A stretch of 64,000 bases of DNA. Source: Burkholderia sp. 9120 (GTDB lineage Bacteria > Pseudomonadota > Gammaproteobacteria > Burkholderiales > Burkholderiaceae). Each line of letters starts with the position of its first letter. The stretch's first letter is position 1. Where the stretch lies: assembly GCF_000745015.1 (NCBI RefSeq), contig NZ_JQNA01000002.1, positions 4,712,001 through 4,776,000 of the forward strand, given 5' to 3'. The position numbers were made by a program, and so were the translations under genes. Positions 44,201-53,693 of the stretch are shown here, one piece after another. Under the pieces are notes generated by a model that saw only the letters and a program-made list of their open reading frames with translations, searched no databases and was not told where the DNA came from.

Positions 44201-46372
44201 ATGCAAAAAGAGAGACACGAAAGCGGGAGCAAAGCTTCCCGCACAACGATCAAGGCAATGGCCACGCCGCGATCAACCAGCACCGTACGCCGGACGCTAG
44301 CCCAAGCCGCCGCGCTATCGCTTTCGCTGACCTTCGCCGCCTGCGGCGGAAGCAACGGCAGCAGCGCAATCGGTTCAGGTGCGAACAGCGAAGCCGCAAC
44401 ACCCGACGCCAAAGCCGACGTCGAAACCTCGGCCGCATTCGCCGCGGCATCGACCACCGTGCCGCTCGCGCTGTCGCTGAAAATGAATACCGACGGACTC
44501 GAGGCCGACGCCAGCAACGACCGCTTCATCATCAAATACCGCGACGGCACAACCGAACGCGACTCGACTTCGGCGGTGCAATCGAGACTGCAGAAACTGT
44601 CCGGGGCGTTCCCCGCGAAAGCGCACCATTTCCGCCGTACCGGCATCGGCGCCGACGTCGTGACGACCGACCGCAAGCTGACCATGAAAGAGGCGAAGGC
44701 GTTCATGCGCGCCATCGCCTCGGACCCGAACGTCGACTATATCGAGGCCGACCGCGAGATGTCCACGACGATGGCGCCGAACGACCCCGACTACAGCAAG
44801 CAGTGGAGTTTGAGTTCGACCCAGAAAGCCGGCGGCTATCCGGGCATTCGCGCGGAAAGCGCGTGGGACATGGCGAACGGCGCCGGCGCGGTGATCGCGG
44901 TCGTGGATAACGGCACCACCAGCCATGCCGACCTGAACGCGAACATCCTGCCCGGTTACGACTTCACGTCGACCAATCGCGGCGGCAACGGGACCAACCC
45001 CGGCATCCTCACCGAAACCTGCGCGATCGACTGGCACGGCACGCATGTCGCGGGCATCGCCGCCGCGCTGACCAACAACGGCTACGGCGGTGCCGGCATC
45101 GCGCCCGGCGCCAAGGTCGTGCCGGTGCGGGTGATGAATGCCTGCGGCAAGGGCTATACGTCCGACATCGCCGACGGCATCGTCTGGGCAGCCGGCGGCA
45201 CGGTGTCGGGCGTCCCCGCCAACACGCACCCGGCGAAGGTCATCAACCTGAGCCTGGGCGGCCTCGGCGGCTGCGAATCCACGCTGCAGAATGCGCTCGA
45301 CTTCGCCGTTTCGCGCGGCGCCACCGTGGTCGCCGCGGCGGGCAACAACTCGACGAGCGCGACGAATTTTTCGCCGGCCAACTGTCGCAATGTGATCAGC
45401 GTCGGCGGCAGCAACCGCTGGGGCTCGCGCTGGGTCAACTCGAATTACGGGCCGACGGTGGACATCGCCGCGCCCGGCGACTCGATCTGGTCGACCTATA
45501 ACAACGGCACCGCAAAGCCCGGCACCGAAGGGTATGCCTATGCGTCCGGCACGTCGATGGCGGCGCCGGCGGTGAGCGGCGTGATCGCGCTGATCCAGTC
45601 GGTGGCGCCCGCCCCGCTGACGCCCATCGAAATGCGGACCCTGCTCGCGCAGAACGTGCAGCCGTTTACCGGCGGCGCACCGGACCAACCGATCGGCGCC
45701 GGAATTCTGGATGCGACCGCAGCGGTGACAGCGGCACGGCTCGGAAGAATTCCGGCGGCGGCGAACTTCACCTGCAAGCAGAGCGATAAGTTGATGCATG
45801 TCTCGTGCACGGATCTGTCGACCGCGCGCGGCGCGCCGATCCGCTCATGGACATGGAACTTCGGCACGGCGGCGGCCGACACGGTCACCACGAAATCGAC
45901 CAACCCCGAGCTCGATGTCGAGCAACCCGGCACGTACGAATTCACGCTGACGGTAACGGATGCCAACGGTGGCATCAGCAAAGTGACGCGCCCGTTCGAA
46001 GTCGAACCCATGCGGGTCACGGACATTAGTGACGACGGAACCGCGGTGCGATTCCCGATGAACGCCGCCGACAAGCAGTATTTTTCGGTGACGATTCCGC
46101 CGGGCGTGAGAAGTTCGGTGGCGCAGGTGGGCGTCAAAAGCCTGACCTTCACGCTGTCGCCCGACACAACCCGCGACGTTGCCACGATGTCGCTGAAAAG
46201 CGGTACGGCCTTGATGACCAACCCGAGTTGTACATCCGTCATGTCGGGCGGAAAGTCGGCCGTCTGCGCGGTGAATGGCGTGGCGGTTGGCACTTACTAC
46301 GTGCTGGTGAGCAGCGCGTCGGCGATCGATAACGTGTCGATCAAGGCTGTCTCGTTGTACTACTACCAATAG
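44201..46372 (+). CDS. S8 family serine peptidase (MprA-like subtilase lipoprotein)
   Basis: 723 residues. An N-terminal signal with lipobox-like LTFAAC (Cys48) suggests a lipid-anchored or secreted precursor. A propeptide-like region (about 105-190) precedes the subtilisin domain with Asp236 in VVDNG, His279 in DWHGTHVAGIA, Asn382 in AAGNNS and Ser452 in ASGTSMAAPAVSG. After the catalytic domain comes a PKD-type beta domain (about 520-603, SWTWNFGTAAADTVTT) and a pre-peptidase C-terminal domain. This layout matches the MprA extracellular protease of Burkholderia. The Asp motif is DNG rather than the commoner DTG/DSG. It is probably exported by a type II route for extracellular proteolysis. 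Confidence 0.93.
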   Translation: MQKERHESGSKASRTTIKAMATPRSTSTVRRTLAQAAALSLSLTFAACGGSNGSSAIGSGANSEAATPDAKADVETSAAFAAASTTVPLALSLKMNTDGLEADASNDRFIIKYRDGTTERDSTSAVQSRLQKLSGAFPAKAHHFRRTGIGADVVTTDRKLTMKEAKAFMRAIASDPNVDYIEADREMSTTMAPNDPDYSKQWSLSSTQKAGGYPGIRAESAWDMANGAGAVIAVVDNGTTSHADLNANILPGYDFTSTNRGGNGTNPGILTETCAIDWHGTHVAGIAAALTNNGYGGAGIAPGAKVVPVRVMNACGKGYTSDIADGIVWAAGGTVSGVPANTHPAKVINLSLGGLGGCESTLQNALDFAVSRGATVVAAAGNNSTSATNFSPANCRNVISVGGSNRWGSRWVNSNYGPTVDIAAPGDSIWSTYNNGTAKPGTEGYAYASGTSMAAPAVSGVIALIQSVAPAPLTPIEMRTLLAQNVQPFTGGAPDQPIGAGILDATAAVTAARLGRIPAAANFTCKQSDKLMHVSCTDLSTARGAPIRSWTWNFGTAAADTVTTKSTNPELDVEQPGTYEFTLTVTDANGGISKVTRPFEVEPMRVTDISDDGTAVRFPMNAADKQYFSVTIPPGVRSSVAQVGVKSLTFTLSPDTTRDVATMSLKSGTALMTNPSCTSVMSGGKSAVCAVNGVAVGTYYVLVSSASAIDNVSIKAVSLYYYQ

Positions 46373-46487
46373 GCAACCTCGCCACCTCGCCACCGCGCCA
46401 CTGAAGTTGAAACGCGAGCGCCTGCCTGCGGCAATCGCATCGGGAACTCGCGTTCCACGCACATCGATCATCGGAAACACCAGTCGC

Positions 46488-48392
46488 GTGTCGAAGCAAA
46501 GCCTCTCCATTCCGTATCGCGACGAAACCGCCGCGAGTTTCGACACGCTCATCGCGCAGGCAGACGTTCTTTTCTCCGCGCGTCGCATGAATGCGGCGAT
46601 GAACGCTTACTGCCGCGCACTGCTTCTGCATCCGCACAACGCGCATGCCTTGCATCGCATGGCCCTTGCGTGTGTTCATACCGGCGAAGCGGACCGTGCG
46701 CGTTACTTTCTCGCGCAGGCCGTGCGAGCCGCGCCGGAAAGCGCGGAATTATGGGAACACGCGGGATTGATCGCGGCGATGCAAGACGATCACGCCACAG
46801 CCGAAGCGTATTACCGTCGCGCGTTGGCGTTGAGTGCGAATACAGCGAGCCTGCATCGCAACCTCGCCGACAATCTACGGCTGGCAGGAAAACTCACCGA
46901 CGCCCTCGCGCATTACGAACGAGCGCTTGAAATCGAGCCGTGCCTGCATCATGCATTGCGCGCGGCAGCGCGCATCTGCGCGGAACTCGGCAAAACGGAA
47001 GGAGCCGCCGACTACTGGCTACGCGCATGGACGCTGAACCCGGCACATCTGCAAGACGGCTTCGATCTACTCGCCGCGCTCGTCCGCGACAATCGCAACC
47101 GCAACCGCGAACTCAACGACGTAATCGAACAACTGAGAACCCGCTGCGCGCATCACGCCGAATCGCTCAAATCACTCGCCTTCGTATTGAACAGCCACGA
47201 CCGTTTCCGCGATGCGCTCAGCGTCGCCCGACAGGGCCTCGCGGTCGATCCGCATCATCCGCTGCTGCATCACAACGCGGCGCGAGCGCTGAGCATGGTC
47301 GGCTGTCTCGCGGAGAGCTTGCCGCACGGTCTCGAAGCGGCGCGACTGCTGCCGGACAACGCCCATCTGCAATTTCAACTGGCGGGCGTCCAACTCGGCC
47401 TCGGCGATTTCGCGGCGGGCTGGCGGCGTTATAGATGGTTCTACGCGCTGCCGGGCAAAGATAGCGAACGGGTTCACCCAAGCTTTCCCGAGTGGCAAGG
47501 TGAGCCCGTTGCAGGACGCCAGTTCCTGCTGGTCGGCGAGCAAGGGCGCGGCGACGAAATACAGTGCCTGCGATTCGCCGCGTGGTTGCATCGACAAGGC
47601 GCCACCGTGGATGTACTCGTCAGTCAGCCGATCGTTGCGCTCGCATCGAGCATGACCGGCGTGCGGAGCGTTTTCGCTACGCTGCCGCCCGGTCCCTACG
47701 ACTACCATTGCCTGATGCTCAGCATGCCGGCGCCGATGAAACTCGACGTCTCGATGCTGCCCATCGCCATGCCCTACCTCATCGCGGATCCGTGCAAGAC
47801 GCGGGACTGGCACGCTCACCTGGAAGCAATCTCTCCACGCGGCGTGAATGCGAAACGCAGACGCGTCGGCATCGTATGGGCAGGCAGCCCAGCTCACGTA
47901 CTCGACCGTTTTCGCTCGATACATCTCGACGCGCTGAAGCCAATGTTCGTGCTTCCGGACATCTCGTGGTACTCGCTGCAGAAAGGCGAACAGGAACATG
48001 ACAGCGAGTCGCTAGCGAGTACGTACGGCGATTTGCACACACTCGGCCCAGCCATCCACGATTTTGCGGACACGCTCGCGATCCTCCATTCGCTCGACCT
48101 GCTGATCACCGTGGATACATCCGTCGCCCATCTCGCCGGCGCGGCGGCGCTGCCGGTCTGGGTCATGGTGCCCGTCTACGGCGAATGGCGATGGTTGACC
48201 GAACGCACCGACAGCCCTTGGTATCCGTCGATGCGCCTGTTCCGCCAACGCGAACCGGGCGAGTGGACGCCGATCGTCGACGAAATCGCCGACGCGTTGC
48301 GCGCATGGCTCGATGCGCCGCTTCGGTGCATACCGCCCGAATGCCCCGTGCGGGTGCAGAAGGCAGGGTCCGAGAAAACGCCAACGCGGTGA
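46488..48392 (+). CDS. TPR protein with GT9-like glycosyltransferase domain
   Basis: About 634 residues from the GTG at 46488; an upstream TTG at 46407 would add 27 residues and the true start is uncertain. Residues about 20-300 hold tandem TPR units (AYYRRALALSANTASLHRNL, ALAHYERALEIEPCLHHALR, SVARQGLAVDPHHPLLHHNA). The C-terminal third resembles heptosyltransferase-type GT9 domains (RVGIVWAGSPAH, DTSVAHLAGAAALPVWVMV). Such TPR-glycosyltransferase fusions are usually proposed to act in glycoprotein or LPS modification. It follows the subtilase gene on the same strand. No other glycosylation gene is nearby. Confidence 0.82.
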   Translation: MSKQSLSIPYRDETAASFDTLIAQADVLFSARRMNAAMNAYCRALLLHPHNAHALHRMALACVHTGEADRARYFLAQAVRAAPESAELWEHAGLIAAMQDDHATAEAYYRRALALSANTASLHRNLADNLRLAGKLTDALAHYERALEIEPCLHHALRAAARICAELGKTEGAADYWLRAWTLNPAHLQDGFDLLAALVRDNRNRNRELNDVIEQLRTRCAHHAESLKSLAFVLNSHDRFRDALSVARQGLAVDPHHPLLHHNAARALSMVGCLAESLPHGLEAARLLPDNAHLQFQLAGVQLGLGDFAAGWRRYRWFYALPGKDSERVHPSFPEWQGEPVAGRQFLLVGEQGRGDEIQCLRFAAWLHRQGATVDVLVSQPIVALASSMTGVRSVFATLPPGPYDYHCLMLSMPAPMKLDVSMLPIAMPYLIADPCKTRDWHAHLEAISPRGVNAKRRRVGIVWAGSPAHVLDRFRSIHLDALKPMFVLPDISWYSLQKGEQEHDSESLASTYGDLHTLGPAIHDFADTLAILHSLDLLITVDTSVAHLAGAAALPVWVMVPVYGEWRWLTERTDSPWYPSMRLFRQREPGEWTPIVDEIADALRAWLDAPLRCIPPECPVRVQKAGSEKTPTR

Positions 48393-48472
48393 TTGCGCTG
48401 AATGCATCGCGCGTTGCGACAACTGGCATAGCCGTTGCTTTAACCTTGGCCAGTCGTCGATAAATTGATTCC

Positions 48473-49048
48473 ATGCTGCGTGTTCTCCTCGTCACCGATA
48501 CCGATAAGCCCATAGGCGATCTGCGTGACACCCTCGCCCGCCTCGGCTACGACATGCTGGCCGGCACGGCGACGCCGCAAGCGCTGCATCGCGTGGTGGA
48601 AAGCGAGCGGCCCGATGTGATCATCATCGACACGGAATCCCCCTCGCGCGATACGCTCGAACAACTCGCGGTGATGAACGCCACCGCGCCGCGTCCGGTG
48701 CTGATGTTCAGCCACGACGCCAACCAGCAGTTGATCCGCGACGCGGTCGGCGCGGGCGTCACCGCGTATCTGGTCGAAGGCCTCGCCACCGAACGGCTCG
48801 CGCCGATCCTCGAAGTCGCGCTCGCGCGCTTCGCGCAGGAATCGCAATTGCGCGAGCGCCTCGCGCAAGCCGAAAACGAGCTGGCCGAACGCAAGCTGAT
48901 CGATCGCGCCAAGCGTGTGCTGATGGATCAGCAGAACCTCACCGAACCCGCCGCCTACGCCAACCTGCGCAAACGCGCGATGAATCAGGGCGTCAAACTC
49001 GCCGAGGTCGCACGCGCGATCGTCGCGTCGGCCGATCTGCTCAAATGA
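48473..49048 (+). CDS. nasT: ANTAR-domain response regulator NasT
   Basis: 191 residues. An N-terminal receiver-like domain (MLRVLLVTDTDKPIGDL, probable acceptor Asp53 in IIIDTESPSRD) is followed by a short coiled segment and an ANTAR RNA-binding domain at about 130-188 (RKLIDRAKRVLMDQQNLTEP, YANLRKRAMNQGVKLAEVAR). NasT is a transcription antiterminator for nitrate assimilation operons and is held inactive by NasS in the absence of nitrate. The partner nasS follows after 10 bases, which supports the assignment strongly. Confidence 0.92.
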   Translation: MLRVLLVTDTDKPIGDLRDTLARLGYDMLAGTATPQALHRVVESERPDVIIIDTESPSRDTLEQLAVMNATAPRPVLMFSHDANQQLIRDAVGAGVTAYLVEGLATERLAPILEVALARFAQESQLRERLAQAENELAERKLIDRAKRVLMDQQNLTEPAAYANLRKRAMNQGVKLAEVARAIVASADLLK

Positions 49049-49058
49049 AGCGCCGCTC

Positions 49059-50213
49059 ATGAACTCTTCTTCCTCCCTCACCGCGCCGTCTTCGTCGGGT
49101 CAACTCGAGAAGACCCATTTGCGGCTCGGTTTCGTGGCGCTCTCCGACGCCGCGCCGTTGATCGCCGCGAAACTGCTCGAATTCGGTCACGCACACGGGC
49201 TGACCCTTGAGCTATGCCGCCAGCCTTCGTGGGCCGCCGTGCGCGACAAGCTGCTGTCCGGCGATCTCGACGCGGCGCACGCCCTGTATGGGCTGGTCTA
49301 CGGTGTGCAATTGGGTCTGGGGGGACCGCAAACGGACATGGCCGTGCTGATGGTGCTCAACCGTAACGGCCAGGCGATCACGCTGTCGAACCGTCTCGCC
49401 GCCGCGCTCGCCGAACATGGCACGCTGCCCAAAGCACTCGCGACGCTCGGCCGCAAGCCCGTGTTCGCGCAAACCTTTCCGACCGGCACGCACGCAATGT
49501 GGTTGTATTACTGGCTCGCGTCGCAAGAGGTGGATCCGTTGCGCCATATCGATAGCGTCGCGATTCCGCCGCCGCAAATGGTCGCCGCGTTGGCCGACGA
49601 TAAACTCGACGGCCTGTGTGTCGGCGAGCCTTGGAACGCGCAGGCCGAAGCCGATGGCGTCGGTAAAACGGTGGCTTATTCGAGCGAGGTATGGCCCGAT
49701 CATCCGGAGAAGGTGCTGGCCTGTCGGCGCGATTTTGCCGAGGCGCATCCGAATACCGCTCGCGCGCTCGTGCAGACCCTGCTTGAAGCGTGCCGCTGGC
49801 TCGACGGTGCGGGGCATCGCGACGAGATCGCACACTGGCTCGCGCGGCCTGACTACATCGGTATCGATGCGGCGCTGATTGCCGCGCGGCTAGGTGGCGA
49901 CATCGCAGATTCGGCGCCGCGTGGCCTGCCGGTGCGTTTCTTCGATGACGGTGCGGTGAACTACCCGCATGCGTTCGAAGGCGCGTGGTTCCTCACGCAA
50001 TTCGAGCGATGGGGCATGATCGACGCGCGCGGGGACTACGACGCGATCGCGGCGCGGATCAATCAGACGCAGTTGTATCGCGAGGCGGCCGCGCGTGTGA
50101 ACGTCGCGGTGCCGGGTGACAACGTGGCGCCGAGCGTGTTGATCGACGGCAAGGTGTGGGGTTGCGACACGCGCTCTGACGCGTATGCGTCGAATTTTCC
50201 AATTCGGCGTTGA
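49059..50213 (+). CDS. nasS: Nitrate-sensing NasS (NrtA/CmpA-like, cytoplasmic)
   Basis: 384 residues of the periplasmic nitrate-binding protein fold but with no signal peptide, so it is cytoplasmic, as expected for NasS. The ligand-binding core is recognisable (LRLGFVALSDAAPLIAAKL, SGDLDAAHALYGLVYGVQLG, FPTGTHAMWLYYWLA, DGLCVGEPWNAQAE). It binds nitrate/nitrite and sequesters NasT when nitrate is absent. It pairs with nasT immediately upstream. The nitrate transporter and reductase genes normally found with this pair are not in the window, so the regulon must lie elsewhere. Confidence 0.92.
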   Translation: MNSSSSLTAPSSSGQLEKTHLRLGFVALSDAAPLIAAKLLEFGHAHGLTLELCRQPSWAAVRDKLLSGDLDAAHALYGLVYGVQLGLGGPQTDMAVLMVLNRNGQAITLSNRLAAALAEHGTLPKALATLGRKPVFAQTFPTGTHAMWLYYWLASQEVDPLRHIDSVAIPPPQMVAALADDKLDGLCVGEPWNAQAEADGVGKTVAYSSEVWPDHPEKVLACRRDFAEAHPNTARALVQTLLEACRWLDGAGHRDEIAHWLARPDYIGIDAALIAARLGGDIADSAPRGLPVRFFDDGAVNYPHAFEGAWFLTQFERWGMIDARGDYDAIAARINQTQLYREAAARVNVAVPGDNVAPSVLIDGKVWGCDTRSDAYASNFPIRR

Positions 50214-50273
50214 GTTTGGCGGCGGGTGTTGGTGTTAATTGCACGGAGAAACGCACCACGAAATCACTCACCC

Positions 50274-51692
50274 TCATTCACCCTCACACAGCGGAAACAA
50301 CACACTCACCACCAACCCGCCACCCTCCGCATCGGTCAACGCAATCAACGCGCCATGCACGCGCGCGATTTCCCGCACGATCGACAAACCCAGCCCGCTG
50401 CCCTCCACCGCCTGCGTCGCTTCGCTGCGATAGAAGCGTTCGAACACCGCCTCGCGTTCGCCGACCGCAACGCCCGGCCCGTTATCGATCACCTGCAACA
50501 ACGGCTGCCCGCCTTCGGTCGCGACCCGCACGGTAATCACCGCGCCGTCGCCTGAATAGCGGATCGCGTTATCGATCAGATTGCCGACCAGTTCCGCGAG
50601 CAGATCGACCTGGCCCATCACGTCGATCCGACTCTCCTGTTCGAAACCCAGATCGATGCCGCGCGAACGCGCCACCGGCGACCAGTCGAGCGTCACGCTA
50701 CGCGCCACTTTATGTAGCGGCACCGCGGCGTGCTTGACGGTATAGCCGCTGTCCGCGTCGAGCCGCGAGAGCGACAGCAACTGCTGCACGATCCGCACCG
50801 CTTGCTGCACCGCGCCGTTCAAACGCCGCAAATGCACGCCTTGCCGATGGTTACCGTTGGCGTTTTCCTCAACGCCGTCGAGATCGCGCAACGCCAGTTC
50901 AGACTCCGCCTGAATCACGGCCAGCGGCGTTTTCAACTGATGCGCGGCGTCGTTGAAAAAGCGCCGGCGCGACGACTGCATCAACTGCGTGCGGCCGATG
51001 TACTGATTGATCGAATCGACCAGCGGCGTGACCTCACTCGGCAAACCCACCGTATCGAGCGGCACCGGATCGTCTTCGGCACGCGCAGCGACTTTCGCCG
51101 ACAGACGATTCAGCGGCCGCAAGCCGCGCGCGACACCCAGCCACACAATGCCAAGCGCCAGCACCACCAGCAGACACTCCTGCTGCAACGAGCCGATCAG
51201 AATCTCACGCGCCAACGCCTGGCGCGGTTCGATCGTTTCGCCGACCCGCACCAGCACGACCCGCGTCTGCGCGCTCGGCACGTCATGCACGGGCAACCTG
51301 AGCATCGCAATGCGCAGCGGCCGGCCGCGAAACTCGTCGTCGTAAAACTGCACGCTGTAGGGCTCGGCCGGTACTTTGCGCGGATTCGGCAGATCGGGAT
51401 AACCCGTCACCACGCGGCCACCCTCCTCGCGAATCTGGTAATAGATATTGCCGCCGCCGTTCGATTCGAACATTTCCAGCGCGAGATACGGCAGGTCCAC
51501 TTCGATTTCGCCGTCGCGCAGACGGATACCGTCGCGGATCGAGCGCAGCGAAAATTCGAGCGTGCGGTCGAACGCGTCGTGAGCCGCGTTCATGGCGCGT
51601 TGATAGGTGAGCCACGCGTCGAACGCGAGCAGCAGAAGCAGCGGCAATAGCAACCACAGCGCGACCCGTACGCGCAGATTCGGCTGCTTCAT
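50274..51692 (-). CDS. Sensor histidine kinase, TctE-like
   Basis: 472 residues. The N-terminal membrane helix (12-27) is followed by a 2CSK_N-type extracytoplasmic sensor domain, a second helix (about 169-190), and a HAMP region. The phosphoacceptor is His251 in NDAAHQLKTPLAVIQAE, and the ATP-binding domain has LIDNAIRYSGDG, DNGPGVAVG and GSGLGLSIV. It overlaps the response regulator gene by four bases. The pair is divergent from an ABC importer operon, the layout of TctDE-type systems, so it likely controls that operon. The inducer is unknown. Confidence 0.93.
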   Translation of the reverse strand: MKQPNLRVRVALWLLLPLLLLLAFDAWLTYQRAMNAAHDAFDRTLEFSLRSIRDGIRLRDGEIEVDLPYLALEMFESNGGGNIYYQIREEGGRVVTGYPDLPNPRKVPAEPYSVQFYDDEFRGRPLRIAMLRLPVHDVPSAQTRVVLVRVGETIEPRQALAREILIGSLQQECLLVVLALGIVWLGVARGLRPLNRLSAKVAARAEDDPVPLDTVGLPSEVTPLVDSINQYIGRTQLMQSSRRRFFNDAAHQLKTPLAVIQAESELALRDLDGVEENANGNHRQGVHLRRLNGAVQQAVRIVQQLLSLSRLDADSGYTVKHAAVPLHKVARSVTLDWSPVARSRGIDLGFEQESRIDVMGQVDLLAELVGNLIDNAIRYSGDGAVITVRVATEGGQPLLQVIDNGPGVAVGEREAVFERFYRSEATQAVEGSGLGLSIVREIARVHGALIALTDAEGGGLVVSVLFPLCEGE

Positions 51693-52360
51693 GCGCCCCG
51701 TGCTTCCAGCAGATAGCCCAATCCGCGCAGCGTCACGATGCCCACCGAACTGTGTTCGAGTTTCTTGCGCAGACGGTGGACGTAAATCTCGATCGCATCC
51801 GCATTCACGGATTCGTCGAGCCCGAAAATTTTCTCGGACAGCGTGTCTTTATTAATCGCGCGACCGTTGCGCAGAATCAGCACTTCCAGCACCGAACGCT
51901 CGCGCGGCGTGAGCGCCAGCGGCTCGCCGCCGAGCGTGAAACCGCGGTCCACGCTGTCGTACTGCAGCGTGCCGCATTGCGCGCGCTGCGGCTCCTGCCC
52001 ATGACTGCGACGCAACAGCGCACGAGCGCGCGCTTCGAGTTCGGTCAGCGCGAACGGTTTGGCCAGATAGTCGTCCGCGCCGAGGTCGAGACCGCGCACG
52101 CGCTCCTCCACCGACCCATGCGCAGTCAGCATCAATACCGGCACCGCGTTGCGCCGCGCGCGCAGACGCCGCAGCACTTCGAGACCGTCCAGCTTTGGCA
52201 GACCGATGTCGAGAATCACCAGCGCGTAGTCCTGCGTGCGCAAGACGTGATCGGCGGATTCGCCGTCGTGCATGCAGTCGACGGTGAGTTTTGCGCCGGT
52301 CAGCGCGTCGGTCAGCGAACGGGAAAGGATCGGATTGTCTTCGACGAGCAGCACACGCAT
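51689..52360 (-). CDS. OmpR-family response regulator, TctD-like
   Basis: 223 residues. The receiver domain has acceptor Asp51 in LVILDIGLPKLDG and the conserved Lys in LAKPFALTE. The C-terminal winged helix is of the OmpR/PhoB type (LALTPRERSVLEVLILRNGR, ADAIEIYVHRLRKKLEHSS). The start is fixed by MRVLLVEDNPILSR. It overlaps the histidine kinase gene by four bases and is divergent from the solute-binding protein gene, separated by about 140 bases. Confidence 0.95.
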   Translation of the reverse strand: MRVLLVEDNPILSRSLTDALTGAKLTVDCMHDGESADHVLRTQDYALVILDIGLPKLDGLEVLRRLRARRNAVPVLMLTAHGSVEERVRGLDLGADDYLAKPFALTELEARARALLRRSHGQEPQRAQCGTLQYDSVDRGFTLGGEPLALTPRERSVLEVLILRNGRAINKDTLSEKIFGLDESVNADAIEIYVHRLRKKLEHSSVGIVTLRGLGYLLEARGA

Positions 52361-52499
52361 AACCAGAATCCCAGGGAAATCCATGAGGCGAATTCGACCA
52401 TTGTGACGCATTTCCCTTCAAAAATGAAAGCGTTCAGAAAGCGATCATCTCTTACCATTCGCCTACACAAAACCAACACAAAGTTTTCTGGAGGAAGAC

Positions 52500-53588
52500 G
52501 TGCAAAACGCTTTGAAGGCTCTCGCCATTGTTGCCGCATTCGCCGTAAATCCCGCGTGGGCGGCCATTCCTGCCGGTTATCCGGGCGACTATCAGAGCAC
52601 GATCGACGGGGCGAAGAAGGAAGGCAAACTGATTGTCTACTCGGTCACGGATACCGCTTTGGTGCGCCCGCTCATCAAGGATTTTGAAAGCCTGTACGGC
52701 ATCAAGGTCGAGTACAACGACATGAACAGCACCGAGCTATACAACCGCTATATCAGCGAAAACGCGGCCAGCAGCACCAGCGCCGACGTGCTGTGGAGCT
52801 CGGCCATGGACCTGCAGGTCAAGCTCGTCAATGACGGGCTGATAGCCTCGTACGAATCGCCCGAAGCGAAGCACTTGCCGCAATGGGCGCAATACCAGAA
52901 GCAGGCGTACGGCACCACGTACGAGCCGTTGGCAATCGTCTACAACAAGCGCCTCGTGCCGGCCGGCGACGTGCCGCAAACGCGCGCCGATCTGATCAAA
53001 CTGCTGCAAACCAGGGCCGATCAGTTCAAAGGCAAGATCACGACTTACGACATCGAGAAGTCAGGTGTGGGCTTCAACTATCTGACGCAAGACGCGCGCG
53101 TGAACCCGCAGGTCACGTGGGATCTGGTGAAGGCCATGGGCGCCACCGGCCCGAAACTGCAGTCGAGCACCGGCGCGATGATGGAGCGCATCTCGTCGGG
53201 TGAAAATCTGATCGGCTACAACATTCTCGGGTCGTACGCGCTGACCAAGGCGAAGAAAGACCCGTCGATCGGCTACGTCTACCCGAAGGACTACACGCTG
53301 GTGGTCAGCCGCCTCGTGACGATTTCGAAGAAGGCGCAAAGCCCGAATGCCGCGAAGCTGTGGGTCGATTATCTGCTGTCGCAACGCGGCCAGACGCTGC
53401 TGGCGAATCAGGCGAACCTGTTCTCGATTCGCGCGGACGTGGACGGCGAAACGTCCATGGCCGGCCTGACGAAGCAGCTCGGCGATTCGCTCAAGCCGAT
53501 CCCGATCGGCGCGGGCCTGCTGGTCTATCTCGACCAGTCCAAGCGCCTCGAATTCCTCAAGCAATGGCAACAGTCGATCAAGCGTTAA
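52500..53588 (+). CDS. ABC transporter extracellular solute-binding protein (AfuA/FbpA-like)
   Basis: 362 residues. The signal peptide (MQNALKALAIVAAFAVNPAW then A) directs it to the periplasm. The family-1/ferric-type binding fold is recognisable (GKLIVYSVTDTALVRPLIKD, LWSSAMDLQVKLVNDGLIAS, GFNYLTQDARVNPQVTWDLV). Members bind ferric iron, 2-aminoethylphosphonate, phosphoglycerate or sugar phosphates; A. pleuropneumoniae AfuA, first called iron-binding, was reassigned to sugar phosphates. The start is GTG at 52500 with GGAGGAAGAC ahead of it. It is the first gene of a rightward operon opposite a TctDE-type system, which favours an organic or phosphorylated substrate over iron. Confidence 0.9.
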   Translation: MQNALKALAIVAAFAVNPAWAAIPAGYPGDYQSTIDGAKKEGKLIVYSVTDTALVRPLIKDFESLYGIKVEYNDMNSTELYNRYISENAASSTSADVLWSSAMDLQVKLVNDGLIASYESPEAKHLPQWAQYQKQAYGTTYEPLAIVYNKRLVPAGDVPQTRADLIKLLQTRADQFKGKITTYDIEKSGVGFNYLTQDARVNPQVTWDLVKAMGATGPKLQSSTGAMMERISSGENLIGYNILGSYALTKAKKDPSIGYVYPKDYTLVVSRLVTISKKAQSPNAAKLWVDYLLSQRGQTLLANQANLFSIRADVDGETSMAGLTKQLGDSLKPIPIGAGLLVYLDQSKRLEFLKQWQQSIKR

Positions 53589-53693
53589 GCACGCGCATCT
53601 GACCAACATGTCCGCGCCGCCACGCGCGGGCGGACACAAAACCTTCCTTCACGACCTTTCGATATGCGGCTTATCTGCCGCAGGGGGACACTC

